In this document: positions 45,157 through 53,837 of the stretch, one piece after another
How positions within the stretch are numbered: position 1 is the first letter of the stretch
How the letters are laid out: the number at the start of each line of letters is the position of its first letter
Source of the DNA: an uncultured Enhydrobacter sp.
GTDB taxonomy: Bacteria > Pseudomonadota > Gammaproteobacteria > Pseudomonadales > Moraxellaceae
Assembly: GCA_946222995.1 (NCBI GenBank)
Contig: CAMIOS010000001.1
Coordinates: forward strand, 251,433-315,432
Reading direction: 5' to 3'
DNA length: 64,000 nt
Position numbers and translations under genes: made by a program
Notes under the pieces: generated by a model
What the model saw: only the letters and a program-made list of their open reading frames with translations
Databases searched by the model: none
What the model was told of the DNA's origin: nothing

Positions 45157-47292
45157 ATGCCAATTGCTAAAGCCTTTGATGAATTACAGTTCAATGATGG
45201 AACGTATCGAGACAGTGCTCAACAAGTCGGCGATTGGTTAATGAGTAAGAATTCTGATGAATTAACCAGTTTAAATAACCAAGCGTCTGATATTTTTTAT
45301 CGTCGTGGCGTGACATTCACCGTGTATAGCGATGCTAATAACATTGAACGTATGATTCCGTTTGATATTATCCCTCGGGTGATCGATTTTAGTGAATGGC
45401 AAACCATCGAACGTGGCTGTCAACAGCGAATTTTGGCACTTAACCAATTTCTCGACGATATTTATCACGAGCAAGCCATTGTTAAAGATGGCATTATTTC
45501 AGCTGATTTCGTATTCAAAAACAGTGGCTATGAGCCGTGGATGCTTGGTATCAAGCTTGATAAACCCGTCTATGCGCATATCAGTGGTATTGATTTGATT
45601 CGAGACCAGCATGGGCAATATTGTGTGCTAGAAGATAATTTACGTACCCCGTCTGGTGTGTCATATATGCTAGAAAGCCGGAACGTGTCACAAACTTTAT
45701 TAAGTAAACTGTATCAATCACAAAATGTTCTGCCTGTCGCGGATTATCCTCAGCGACTTAAAGCATGCCTAACGAGTACCACCAACAAATATGATCCCCA
45801 AATTGTGGTGCTAACCCCAGGTCGATTCAATTCAGCTTATTATGAACATGCCTTTTTGGCTCGTGAAATGAAAGTCCCGTTAGTGCATGGGTATGATCTA
45901 ATCGTTGAAAATAACAATGTCTATATTCAAGGTGTGCGTGGTAAAGTACAAGTGGATGTGATTTATCGGCGGATTGACGACCCTTTTTTGGATCCGTTGG
46001 CGTTTTTGCCCGACTCTATTTTGGGCGTGTCAGGCTTGATGAGTGCTTACCGAGCGGGCAATGTGGTCATTACCAATGCACCCGGAACCGGCATTGCCGA
46101 TGATAAAAGTCTGTACCCCTACGTACCAAAAATGATTGAATATTATTTAGGGGAAAAACCGATTTTACCCAACGTCCCGACTTATCAATGTGGCAATGAC
46201 GATGAGCTTAGTTATGTACTTGATAACATGAAAGACTTAGTTATCAAAGAAACCCAAGGCTCTGGCGGTTATGGTATGCTGATAGGACCAACATCAACCC
46301 AGCAGCAAATTGAGGATTATCGCAAACGCTTGCTTGATAATCCCGCAGGTTTTATAGCGCAACCAACGATTAGCCTATCCACCAATCCGACTGCAGTTGC
46401 CAATGGCGTTGCCCCAAGGCATATTGACCTACGTCCATTTGTATTGACTCATGGCAATGGCACAGTGGATATTGTGCCAGGGGGACTGACCCGTGTCGCA
46501 ATGACGGAAGGTTCACTGGTAGTCAATTCCTCCCAAGGTGGTGGGGTTAAAGACACCTGGGTGGTTGATACCAACCAGCATTCGCTACAATATTCCAGTG
46601 TCATAACAACATCGAACACCAAACGTGAAAGCCAAGCATCAACTTTATTGGCGAGTGAAAATATTAATAATACTCGGCTAATTTTACTTTTATCAACAGC
46701 GAGTAACTTGGTGTGGCTGGGTCGTTACAGCGAACGCCTGCGTCACTATGAAAAAATCTTAACCGATTTAACCAATGATCACCTATCCCAAGCTGACATT
46801 ATTCATATTGTGCAGCGCCTAGGCTTACCTGCCAATCAAGATGCTGATCACTTGTTTACTTACTTAACCGATCAAAAAATACCTGAAACGATTGGATTTA
46901 TCGAGCAAAATGTCCAAGACGTCAAAGGCGTGCTAGGTAAAGACACTGCCGAGTTGTATAACTTGATTAAACGTCTTGCCAATACAGGCGCATATCGTGC
47001 TGCAAGTCTACAACTCTATGCCTGCAATGCAGCCATGCAACAAGAAAATCCGATAGTTGTCACTTTCTGGCAGCTTGGACAATGTTTTGAATCACTCGAT
47101 TGTGACATATTAATGCAACAACCTTGTGTGGATTGTGTACAAAGACTTAAAGACATTGTGGATAAACTGCCTGAAAATACCCGTTGGCGAGAACTTGACC
47201 GCTTGCTCAATCAATTTTCAAAATCAAACAACCCACAAGATTTTAACCATCTATCACAAGCCCTTAACAAGATATTGCAACAAGGGGTTTAA
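45157..47292 (+). CDS. Circularly permuted ATP-grasp protein fused to a short alpha-E domain
   Basis: A 711-residue fusion. Residues 1 to about 490 are the circularly permuted ATP-grasp (amide/peptide-ligase type) domain: VTFTVYSD, FDIIPRVIDFSEW, CVLEDNLRTPSGVSYMLE, RPFVLTHG and VVNSSQGGGVKDTWV. From about 510 comes an alpha-E domain (TASNLVWLGRYSERLRHYEKIL), shorter (about 200) than the usual stand-alone about 310. These domains are normally separate adjacent genes. AAGGA precedes the ATG. First gene of the rightward Anbu operon; likely forms amide bonds on a peptide or protein. Confidence 0.9.
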   Translation: MPIAKAFDELQFNDGTYRDSAQQVGDWLMSKNSDELTSLNNQASDIFYRRGVTFTVYSDANNIERMIPFDIIPRVIDFSEWQTIERGCQQRILALNQFLDDIYHEQAIVKDGIISADFVFKNSGYEPWMLGIKLDKPVYAHISGIDLIRDQHGQYCVLEDNLRTPSGVSYMLESRNVSQTLLSKLYQSQNVLPVADYPQRLKACLTSTTNKYDPQIVVLTPGRFNSAYYEHAFLAREMKVPLVHGYDLIVENNNVYIQGVRGKVQVDVIYRRIDDPFLDPLAFLPDSILGVSGLMSAYRAGNVVITNAPGTGIADDKSLYPYVPKMIEYYLGEKPILPNVPTYQCGNDDELSYVLDNMKDLVIKETQGSGGYGMLIGPTSTQQQIEDYRKRLLDNPAGFIAQPTISLSTNPTAVANGVAPRHIDLRPFVLTHGNGTVDIVPGGLTRVAMTEGSLVVNSSQGGGVKDTWVVDTNQHSLQYSSVITTSNTKRESQASTLLASENINNTRLILLLSTASNLVWLGRYSERLRHYEKILTDLTNDHLSQADIIHIVQRLGLPANQDADHLFTYLTDQKIPETIGFIEQNVQDVKGVLGKDTAELYNLIKRLANTGAYRAASLQLYACNAAMQQENPIVVTFWQLGQCFESLDCDILMQQPCVDCVQRLKDIVDKLPENTRWRELDRLLNQFSKSNNPQDFNHLSQALNKILQQGV

Positions 47293-47351
47293 TCCCAATC
47301 ACATAAAATAAGAAAATAGTGAAACGACAGTGAGACAACAGTGAGACAAAC

Positions 47352-48173
47352 ATGCGATTACTAATTAGCCATCAAACTAACTATTTTTATGAAGATTTAG
47401 CCTTGCGAAGTGTGCAATATATCCGGATGACACCCATGCAGTTGCCGCACCAGACGATTCATCGCTGGCAAGTCATGCTACCTAAAGTGGCTGAGATGCA
47501 AACCGATGGTTTTGGCAATCAATGGCTGACATTAAGTCGTCATGAACCCCATAATAACTTACAGATTCAAGCATTCGGGGAAGTAGAAATCAACGCGGAT
47601 ACCTTGTTTATCCCCGATAACGAGCAAGTGCCTTACCAATTATTTGCAGTACCCACCAAGCTCACCCAATGTTCCGAGCCAATGCGAGACTTTGCAAAAC
47701 CATATTGTGAGCAATTTTTATCCAGTCAAAACATTGATGAACAGTTAACTCATTTAAAAGAACTGGCACAAGAATTATTAAAAAAAATGCCCTATACCAA
47801 AGGTGTAACCCGTGTCAGTACTACCGCCGAGCAAGCGTTTGAGATGGGCGCAGGGGTTTGCCAAGATCATACCCATGTGTTTTTAGCGATTTTACGGGAC
47901 AAGGGCATTGCAGTGCGTTATGTCTCAGGCTATCTTTACGATCAAAGTCATTCGCAAATGGCAAGTCACGCCTGGGCAGAAGTATGGCTAGCGGGCAATT
48001 GGTATACCTTTGATATTTCAAATCAGCACTTTACCCCTAATGCCCATGTGTATGTGGCTATCGGGCGTGATTATGCCGATGCTGCCCCTGTGCGAGGCGT
48101 TCGCACCGGCGGTGGCAACGAGCGTCTTAATAGCCAAGTGATGGTTACCACCGCATTGCAGCAACAACAGTAA
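47352..48173 (+). CDS. Transglutaminase-like protein of the Anbu operon
   Basis: A 273-residue protein: N-terminal beta domain beginning MRLLISHQTNYFYEDLALRSVQYIRMTP, then the catalytic core with Cys in GAGVCQDHTHVFLAILRDKGI, His in MASHAWAEVWLAG and Asp in WYTFDISNQ. The triad is complete. It is 59 bases after the ATP-grasp/alpha-E gene and 33 bases before Anbu. Expected to act as a peptidase or amide-bond isomerising enzyme on the ligase product. Confidence 0.92.
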   Translation: MRLLISHQTNYFYEDLALRSVQYIRMTPMQLPHQTIHRWQVMLPKVAEMQTDGFGNQWLTLSRHEPHNNLQIQAFGEVEINADTLFIPDNEQVPYQLFAVPTKLTQCSEPMRDFAKPYCEQFLSSQNIDEQLTHLKELAQELLKKMPYTKGVTRVSTTAEQAFEMGAGVCQDHTHVFLAILRDKGIAVRYVSGYLYDQSHSQMASHAWAEVWLAGNWYTFDISNQHFTPNAHVYVAIGRDYADAAPVRGVRTGGGNERLNSQVMVTTALQQQQ

Positions 48174-48206
48174 ACCGTGTAACGACCAATGTAAAAGAGG
48201 GAAAAT

Positions 48207-48944
48207 ATGACTTATTGTGTGGGTATTTTACTCAAAGACGGAATGATATTTGCGAGCGACACCCGCACCAATGCGGGTGTTGATCAGATTGCAGTGTTTC
48301 GCAAAATGTACCAATACGGTATCGAAGGTGAACGTTTTTTGGTACTGCAGACTGCCGGTAATCTTGCCACATCGCAAGCGGTATTTAGTAGGCTTGAAAA
48401 TGGGATTAAGCTTGCCCAAGAACGCAACCTGCATACGGTGCCCACACTGTATGATGCGGCACAATTAATTGGCGAATGTCTACGTGAAGTCACAGTTCAT
48501 GCCCAAACCATAGCCCAAGGCAGCAGTACAAATTTCAAAAGTAGTTTTATATTAGGCGGGCAAATTAAAGGGCATGATAGCGAGATTTACTTTATTTATC
48601 CAGAAGGCAATTGCATCCGTGCAACCACAGACACGCCATTTTTTCAGCTTGGTGAGAGCAAATACGGCAAACCCATCCTTGACCGTTCATTGACTTATGA
48701 ATCGTCTTTACAATCTGCATTACGTGCGATTTTAATTTCTTTTGATTCAACCATTCGCTCGAATTTATCGGTCGGCTTGCCAATTGACATCATGGTGTAT
48801 CACAATCATACCCTTGAAAAACCACAAGGCTTTCGGATCACTGAGCATGATGAGTACTTCACCAAAATTCGACAGCATTGGTCAGATGGACTCAAAAAAA
48901 TTCTAACCGAGCTAGATGAATCGCCTGAAAACTATTGGCTATAA
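48207..48944 (+). CDS. Anbu, bacterial proteasome-related protease
   Basis: A 245-residue Ntn hydrolase homologous to proteasome beta subunits. After Met removal Thr1 is exposed (TYCVGILLKDGMIFASDTRT), with Asp17 (SDTRTNAG) and Lys32 (FRKM) in the catalytic places, and a GQIKGHDSEIYFIYPEGN strand. GAGGG is placed well before ATG. It closes an operon with ATP-grasp/alpha-E and transglutaminase, the known Anbu neighbourhood. Its natural substrate is not established. Confidence 0.92.
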   Translation: MTYCVGILLKDGMIFASDTRTNAGVDQIAVFRKMYQYGIEGERFLVLQTAGNLATSQAVFSRLENGIKLAQERNLHTVPTLYDAAQLIGECLREVTVHAQTIAQGSSTNFKSSFILGGQIKGHDSEIYFIYPEGNCIRATTDTPFFQLGESKYGKPILDRSLTYESSLQSALRAILISFDSTIRSNLSVGLPIDIMVYHNHTLEKPQGFRITEHDEYFTKIRQHWSDGLKKILTELDESPENYWL

Positions 48945-49665
48945 CTTTTGTCTTTGTATGCTATTAGAGAATGACATGCAGTTTAAAGTCATAAAACCAA
49001 CCCATATTATTCATGTCTTACTGTGCAGTGTCAGTAAATATTTTTGTGGCGTTTGATGCGGTGGTTATCAAATTCGGTTAGACTGTTTGAATTAAGATAG
49101 CTAATGACTATACAGTTGACTAGCATTAAAAATTTTATCCGAATTATACGGCATTGGAGTAATTATTTTAGTTATCAATAATAGCTTAAACAGTGAAATT
49201 GTTATTCCTACCAAACATAAAATCAATATTGATTAATAATCTGCAAATCGTATATGATAAAAAAATTATTTGAAAAATTTTTTAAATATTTATTAATTTA
49301 TTTTTATATGACCAAAATTTTTAAAAAAATTGGTATGGATAAGTTTAGATAAATTAAAAAAAGATATCTTAATAAATTGTATCTAACATTAGATATTTTG
49401 TATAAAAACCGTCCTCTAGCCAAAAACTTTCTTCCTAATAAATCACATCATGTTAAAATTATCGTGTAAAAAAAAGTTAAATTTAGCAAGTTTTATGTAC
49501 CAAGTTTTGTTAAATTTAGTAACTTTTTATCCCTTGATTTTGCTACGTAAACCTTTTAAGGTAGCAGTCCTAAGTTTTTAGAACGTGATAATTATTGAAC
49601 TTTGCTGTAAGTTGTGGCTTACGCTTTTAGTTTATCATGTCAGCGATTAAGACAGAGAGTCGGTA
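48945..49665. other. Long AT-rich intergenic region
   Basis: A 721-base stretch without a supported gene. The centre (about 49250-49430) is extremely AT-rich with runs of A and T; near the right end a small hairpin GTAAG-TTGTGG-CTTAC (about 49609-49624) precedes pbpG. It probably holds the pbpG promoter; bent or silencer-type DNA is possible. Confidence 0.6.
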
Positions 49666-50691
49666 ATGAAAGCATTGATTAAACGTACATTTTTAACAGC
49701 GATGATTGCATTGGTCGGGGTCAACGCCAATGCTGATTTGACCATACAATCGGGTAGTCAATCCAAAATCAGTTGGGGCGGTGCAGATAGCTTGTCCAAA
49801 GCCAAAGCCATTATGTACACTGCCCCAAGCAATACTATTCAAGCCGTACCTGCCAATCCATCTTGGAGCGAAGAAGACGATTATTACAACCCTAACTGGT
49901 CTGTGGATAATACTCGCCGTGGTACGGGCTCGTATTATGCCGATTCAAAAGGCGCATTGGTAATTGATGCATTAAGTGGACAAGTAATATATGAAAAAAA
50001 TGCCGATGTGCCTCGTCCGATTGCCTCGATCAGTAAACTGATGACTGCTGTGGTGGTAGCAGAATCGGGGGCAAATATGAATGATGTGCTTACCGTTAGC
50101 TCGCTTGACTTTAAGACCCCAAAAAAATCAGGCAGTGACCGTCTAAAAGTGGGTGATCAGTTAAACCGTGCTGAAATGTTACTCATGATGCTGATGAAGT
50201 CTGAAAATCCTGCGGCCAAAGCATTAGCCCGTACCGACCCAATGGGTTATGATGCCTTTATAGCTAAAATGAACAGTAAAGCCCGTGAATTGGGCATGAC
50301 TCATACCCAGTATTATGACCCATCGGGGCTAGATGCGCGCAATGTCGCCTCACCTCGCGATATTGCCACGTTGGCTCGCTATGCCCTTAAACAAAGCATT
50401 ATCACCCAATTTAGTACCACACCCAATCGAGATTTTAGCATTAATAATATCAATTCTGGTTTTCGTAATATCGCTGCTCACAGTACTAATTATATGGTGC
50501 GAAATGGGTTGTATAATCTAGGACTGTCTAAAACAGGCTACATACGTGAAGCAGGTAATTGTGTGGTATTTGAGACCAATGTAGGGAATCGTCCTGCAAT
50601 TGTGGTGCTATTAGGCGCAGATGACTCAAAAACTCGCTGGAATGATGCTGAAAATATCATTGCTAATTTAAGTATGCGTCGTTTTACCTAA
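49666..50691 (+). CDS. pbpG: D-alanyl-D-alanine endopeptidase (PBP7 type)
   Basis: Periplasmic low-molecular-mass penicillin-binding protein of the PbpG/S11 family that cuts peptidoglycan cross-links. The 341 residues have a signal peptide (cleavage near NANA, residue 22), a low-complexity segment to about 90, then the three active-site motifs: SISK at 121-124, SEN at 179-181 and KTG at 289-291. SGLDARN also lies in place. Transcribed alone, followed by a terminator shared with the DksA-family gene. Confidence 0.93.
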   Translation: MKALIKRTFLTAMIALVGVNANADLTIQSGSQSKISWGGADSLSKAKAIMYTAPSNTIQAVPANPSWSEEDDYYNPNWSVDNTRRGTGSYYADSKGALVIDALSGQVIYEKNADVPRPIASISKLMTAVVVAESGANMNDVLTVSSLDFKTPKKSGSDRLKVGDQLNRAEMLLMMLMKSENPAAKALARTDPMGYDAFIAKMNSKARELGMTHTQYYDPSGLDARNVASPRDIATLARYALKQSIITQFSTTPNRDFSINNINSGFRNIAAHSTNYMVRNGLYNLGLSKTGYIREAGNCVVFETNVGNRPAIVVLLGADDSKTRWNDAENIIANLSMRRFT

Positions 50692-50740
50692 TCTAGCAGT
50701 AACGCATTTAATAACAGCAAGTTATTAACCACAAAGTGTT

Positions 50741-50768
50741 AAAAAGCAAGGTTTTGACCTTGCTTTTT
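50741..50768. terminator. Bidirectional intrinsic terminator
   Basis: Arms AAAAAGCAAGGT and ACCTTGCTTTTT, 12 bases perfect, loop of 4 (TTTG). It serves pbpG and the convergent DksA-family gene. Confidence 0.9.
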
Positions 50769-50795
50769 GTTTTTGCAAAACTTTATTAAAGCAAT

Positions 50796-51122
50796 CTATT
50801 GGGCATGTTTAATGCAAGTGGTGGCATAAGGCACAGCTTCGAGGCGCTCTGGTTCAATTTCTTCCCCACTTACTATACAGATGCCATACGTTCCATTGTC
50901 GATACGTAACAATGCATTATTAACAAGCTCAAGATTTTGTTGGGCTTCTACTAACAAACTTTTTCGCATATCGTTTTGCTCAGTGACTAAGGCTTGGTCT
51001 TCCCAATCTTCTGTCATATCAGTAGCAGGGTGACGCATATCATACTCGATTTTATCAATCCGTGTTTGGTATTCTTGTTTTAGGTCTTCTAGTCGCTGTT
51101 GGGCTTTTTTGGTATCAATCAT
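50796..51122 (-). CDS. DksA/TraR family protein with a degenerate zinc finger
   Basis: A 108-residue protein: a coiled-coil N-terminal part (QQRLEDLKQEYQTRIDKIEYDM) with acidic tip (PATDMTEDWEDQA) and a C-terminal finger with GTYGICIVSGEEIEPERLEAVPYATTCIKH. The four-Cys finger is reduced to C-x2-S and C-x2-H, like Cys-poor DksA relatives. It could bind the RNA polymerase secondary channel, but it is shorter than DksA (about 150). AAGGAT lies before the ATG. Confidence 0.85.
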   Translation of the reverse strand: MIDTKKAQQRLEDLKQEYQTRIDKIEYDMRHPATDMTEDWEDQALVTEQNDMRKSLLVEAQQNLELVNNALLRIDNGTYGICIVSGEEIEPERLEAVPYATTCIKHAQ

Positions 51123-51320
51123 AAGTATCCTTAGTTTGCAAATCGGTCATGTTACTATTAATAGCTATGGTCATTCTGTAGTTCTCTACACACTCTTTCC
51201 GATTTAAAAATGGTGACTACTAGCTAAAAAGATATCCAATTATTCTTGCAACAACTGGACATTTTAAAAATTGAACAGTAAAACATCAATGGACAAAAGC
51301 TTATTTTTAGTAGTACGACT

Positions 51321-51500
51321 TTATTTTAGCGATTTGCCTTTTAACTCAATCAAATCCGAGCGATGAACAATTCAGTCTAAAATCACATCTGCAATTGTTG
51401 TATCTTCAAAAAATCCATGCCATTTCTCGGTTGGGAACTGACTTATTATAAGTAATCTTCCAATTGTAAATTGTTTATCAACAATGTCAAGCAAAGCAGG
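51321..51500 (-). pseudogene. Remnant of an IS21-type istB ATPase gene
   Basis: Only the last 60 codons or so survive: LLDIVDKQFTIGRLLIISQFPTEKWHGFF, EDTTIADVILD, stop TGA, IVHRSDLIELKGKSLK, TAA. This is the IstB C-terminus, with an internal TGA where Arg (CGA) is expected. The gene's upstream part is gone at about 51500, where another insertion-sequence remnant begins. Confidence 0.8.
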
Positions 51501-51535
51501 AAAAAGACTTGCATCAATCCCACTACCGAATTTAG

Positions 51536-52078
51536 GACAAAAACACTGATGACAAAAGCAAGCTTGACCACTGAAAAGACATGCTCAAACATAGCATTAA
51601 CCATAAAAAACTTCCCTTTAAAACCGTCCTAATAGACACATGGTACGCCACCAAAGACATCATGCTATACATTGATAGCCTAGAGCAAATCTCATACTGC
51701 CCTTTAAAATCCAACCGCAAAGTCGATGATTCAAAAGGCTTAAACCCCTACAAAGCGGTTATTGAATTACACTTTACAGACCAAGAACAACAAAATGGCA
51801 AACGCATTAAAATTCACGGTTTTCCCAAAGATGACAAAGTGCAACTGTTTCGGGTAGCGGATAATGACAACCGCACGGATTGGATAATCACTAATGATAA
51901 CACTCAAGATTCGTCCGATGACACACGATTGGTGTGTGCCATTCGATGCAAGATTGAGCGGTTTCACCGTGACATTAAGCAATTAACAGGTATTGAGCGT
52001 AATCATATTTGTTGTGCGCTTCTGATTTGGGTTCGTTTTGCTAAACTTGCAAATCAGTTGAAAACAACGATGTATTAA
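51536..52078 (+). pseudogene. Remnant of a DDE transposase (IS701-like)
   Basis: The C-terminal half of a transposase: a frame from about 51536 has TGA at 51572, then an open stretch of 165 codons with KTVLIDTWYATKDIM, YCPLKSNRKVDD and IERFHRDIKQLTGIERNHICCALLIWVRFAKLA. The catalytic-glutamate segment is present but apparently shortened (a Cys/Arg-rich stretch between GIE and RNH expected in relatives is missing). The N-terminal half is absent. Family assignment comes from motif memory and is tentative. Confidence 0.75.
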
Positions 52079-52518
52079 CTAATACCAAAGGTTATGATAA
52101 AAAATAGCCTTTAAGATTATTCCTTTTTTTCAATATACATCACATTTTTTGAAGTTTTAAAAGAAAATTCTAGTTTACGTTCGTTCACAATTTTTTTTCT
52201 GTACTGTTACTCTTATATGAAGTTTAGTGCTAAAATTTATTTTAGAAACAGTTTTTAATTTCTATTTGTTGCATTACAAGCAATGATATAAATTAGAATT
52301 TACGTACTATCTTAAACAAAAAACCATAATAGCCCTATCTTCTTGTGAGTTTTTTATCAATAACTCTATTAAGGGAATATATTGTGCGTGAATAAATAAA
52401 GATTTGGAAAGCTTTATTTTTTCTATAGTAAATGTTGATAAATGTTCTATTAGATACTTAAAAAGGATTTTTACAAAGTACTATTAAATAGTTGTCAGCT
52501 ATTTTTTAAGACTAAAAC
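52079..52518. other. AT-rich intergenic region, probable exporter promoter
   Basis: 440 bases without a gene between the transposase remnant and the HlyD gene. It includes a 21-base stretch (52294-52314) that matches the extreme right end of the window (63946-63966) at 17 of 21 positions, possibly an insertion-sequence end. The promoter of the exporter operon should lie at about 52380-52510. Confidence 0.5.
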
Positions 52519-53817
52519 ATGAAAAAATCTTATTATATTCTGATCGCCTTGATATTGGCTGTGGCAGTCGCTTTTGCTGTGTATATGAACTACAAACGTA
52601 CCGCTGATACGACCCCAGAAGGCTTTGCCTCTTCCAATGGACGTCTACAATTACAAAATATCGATGTGGCTAGCCTACGCGCAGGACGTGTCAGCCAAGT
52701 GCTTGTGCATGAAGGTGACTTGGTCGAAAAAGGCACGCCACTGGTGACGTTATCTTCTGAAGAACTTGATACTCAACTGCAAGGTGCCGAAGCTGCCAAA
52801 TCACAAGCCGAAGCTGCCAAATCACAAGCCGAAGGCCGTAAATCGCAAGCGCAAGCTGCCAAAGCTCGTGCTGAAGGCGCGGTCACTCGTGCCATGGGTA
52901 CCGAAAAACGTGCTGAAGGCGGCTATGCTCGTACCCAAGGCGGTGTCACCCAAGCCGATGCGGTGATTGCTGCTAAAAAAGCCCAATTACAAATCGCGCT
53001 AGACAATCTAAACAATACCAAAGCATTACGGAAAGATGACTTAGTTTCTATCGCTGAATTACAACAGCGTGAGCAGGCCTACCAAGCTGCCAAAGCCGAA
53101 GTTCTTGCTGCTCAAGCCGCCAAAGCACAAGCAGCGGCAGGTGGCACAGAAGCACAAGCAGGTATTGCTGAAGCCCAATCGGGTATTGCCGAGGCCAAAG
53201 CAGCCGTTGCCGAAGCCCAAGCAGGAATTAACCAAGCCCAAGCAGGAATCAACCAAGCCCAAGCAGGAATTAACCAAGCCCAATCTCAAATCAATCGTGT
53301 TAAATCGATTCAATCAGATATGTATGTGCGTGCCCCACAAGCAGGGCGGGTTGAATATCGCATTGTCGAAGTGGGTAATGTGATTGCCCCTGGTAGCAAA
53401 GTTGTAACCTTAGTTGATCCAAACGATGTCTATCTTGAAATCTTTTTGCCAACTGACAGCAGTAATCAAGTTCAAATTGGTAGCCCTGCCCGTATCGTGT
53501 TAGACGGTATCAAAGCCGTACTCCCTGCCAAAGTTAGCTTTGTGGCTAACCAATCACAATTCACGCCAAAATCCGTCGAAACCAAAAACGAACGTGAAAA
53601 GATGATGTACCGTGTCAAATTAAGTCTTGATCCACAAGTGGCAAGCCGTTACCAAACCTTGCTCAAAGGCGGTATGACAGCCCAAGGTTATGTGCAACTT
53701 GATCCAAGTAAAGCATGGAGCAAGGACCTAGAAGTCAACATGCCATCGATTGTACCAATCGCCCCAAGCCGACCTGTAAATCCACAAATCGCATCCACCG
53801 TAACGGTAGGGCAATAA
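52519..53817 (+). CDS. HlyD family adaptor of an ABC exporter
   Basis: A 432-residue periplasmic adaptor with an N-terminal membrane anchor (YYILIALILAVAVAFAVYM). The first half of the lipoyl domain follows (VDVASLRAGRVSQVLVHEGDLVEKGTPLVTL is represented). An unusually long Ala/Gln-rich coiled-coil hairpin (about 90-260) comes next, and then the second lipoyl half and beta barrel. The hairpin arms are built of 7-residue units (AAKSQAE, GIAEAQS, GINQAQA). Gene order matches YhiI-RbbA-YhhJ exporters, 20 bases before the RbbA-type gene. Confidence 0.9.
   Translation: MKKSYYILIALILAVAVAFAVYMNYKRTADTTPEGFASSNGRLQLQNIDVASLRAGRVSQVLVHEGDLVEKGTPLVTLSSEELDTQLQGAEAAKSQAEAAKSQAEGRKSQAQAAKARAEGAVTRAMGTEKRAEGGYARTQGGVTQADAVIAAKKAQLQIALDNLNNTKALRKDDLVSIAELQQREQAYQAAKAEVLAAQAAKAQAAAGGTEAQAGIAEAQSGIAEAKAAVAEAQAGINQAQAGINQAQAGINQAQSQINRVKSIQSDMYVRAPQAGRVEYRIVEVGNVIAPGSKVVTLVDPNDVYLEIFLPTDSSNQVQIGSPARIVLDGIKAVLPAKVSFVANQSQFTPKSVETKNEREKMMYRVKLSLDPQVASRYQTLLKGGMTAQGYVQLDPSKAWSKDLEVNMPSIVPIAPSRPVNPQIASTVTVGQ
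53158..53298 (+). repeat. 21-base tandem repeats coding for coiled-coil heptads
   Basis: Seven consecutive 21-base units encode heptads ending in Gln/Lys/Ala (GIAEAQS, GIAEAKA, AVAEAQA, GINQAQA twice, GINQAQS, QINRVKS). Units at 53215-53277 are almost identical (single C/T difference). A second pair of identical 21-base units encodes AAKSQAE at 52792-52833. Such repeats can change copy number without breaking the frame. Confidence 0.85.
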
Positions 53818-53837
53818 CCGACAAAGGATGCGTTAGC

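Noticed and set aside
52792..53298. CRISPR-like regular repeats
   Set aside because: Repeats are contiguous 21-base coding units without spacers.
53059..53383. Open frames on both strands rich in Pro/Lys or Leu/Gly inside the HlyD gene
   Set aside because: They are by-products of the 21-base repeats in other frames.
53715..53837. 41-codon N-terminal extension of the RbbA-type protein
   Set aside because: Overlaps the end of the HlyD gene in another frame; the ATG at 53838 has a good ribosome site and gives the normal start.
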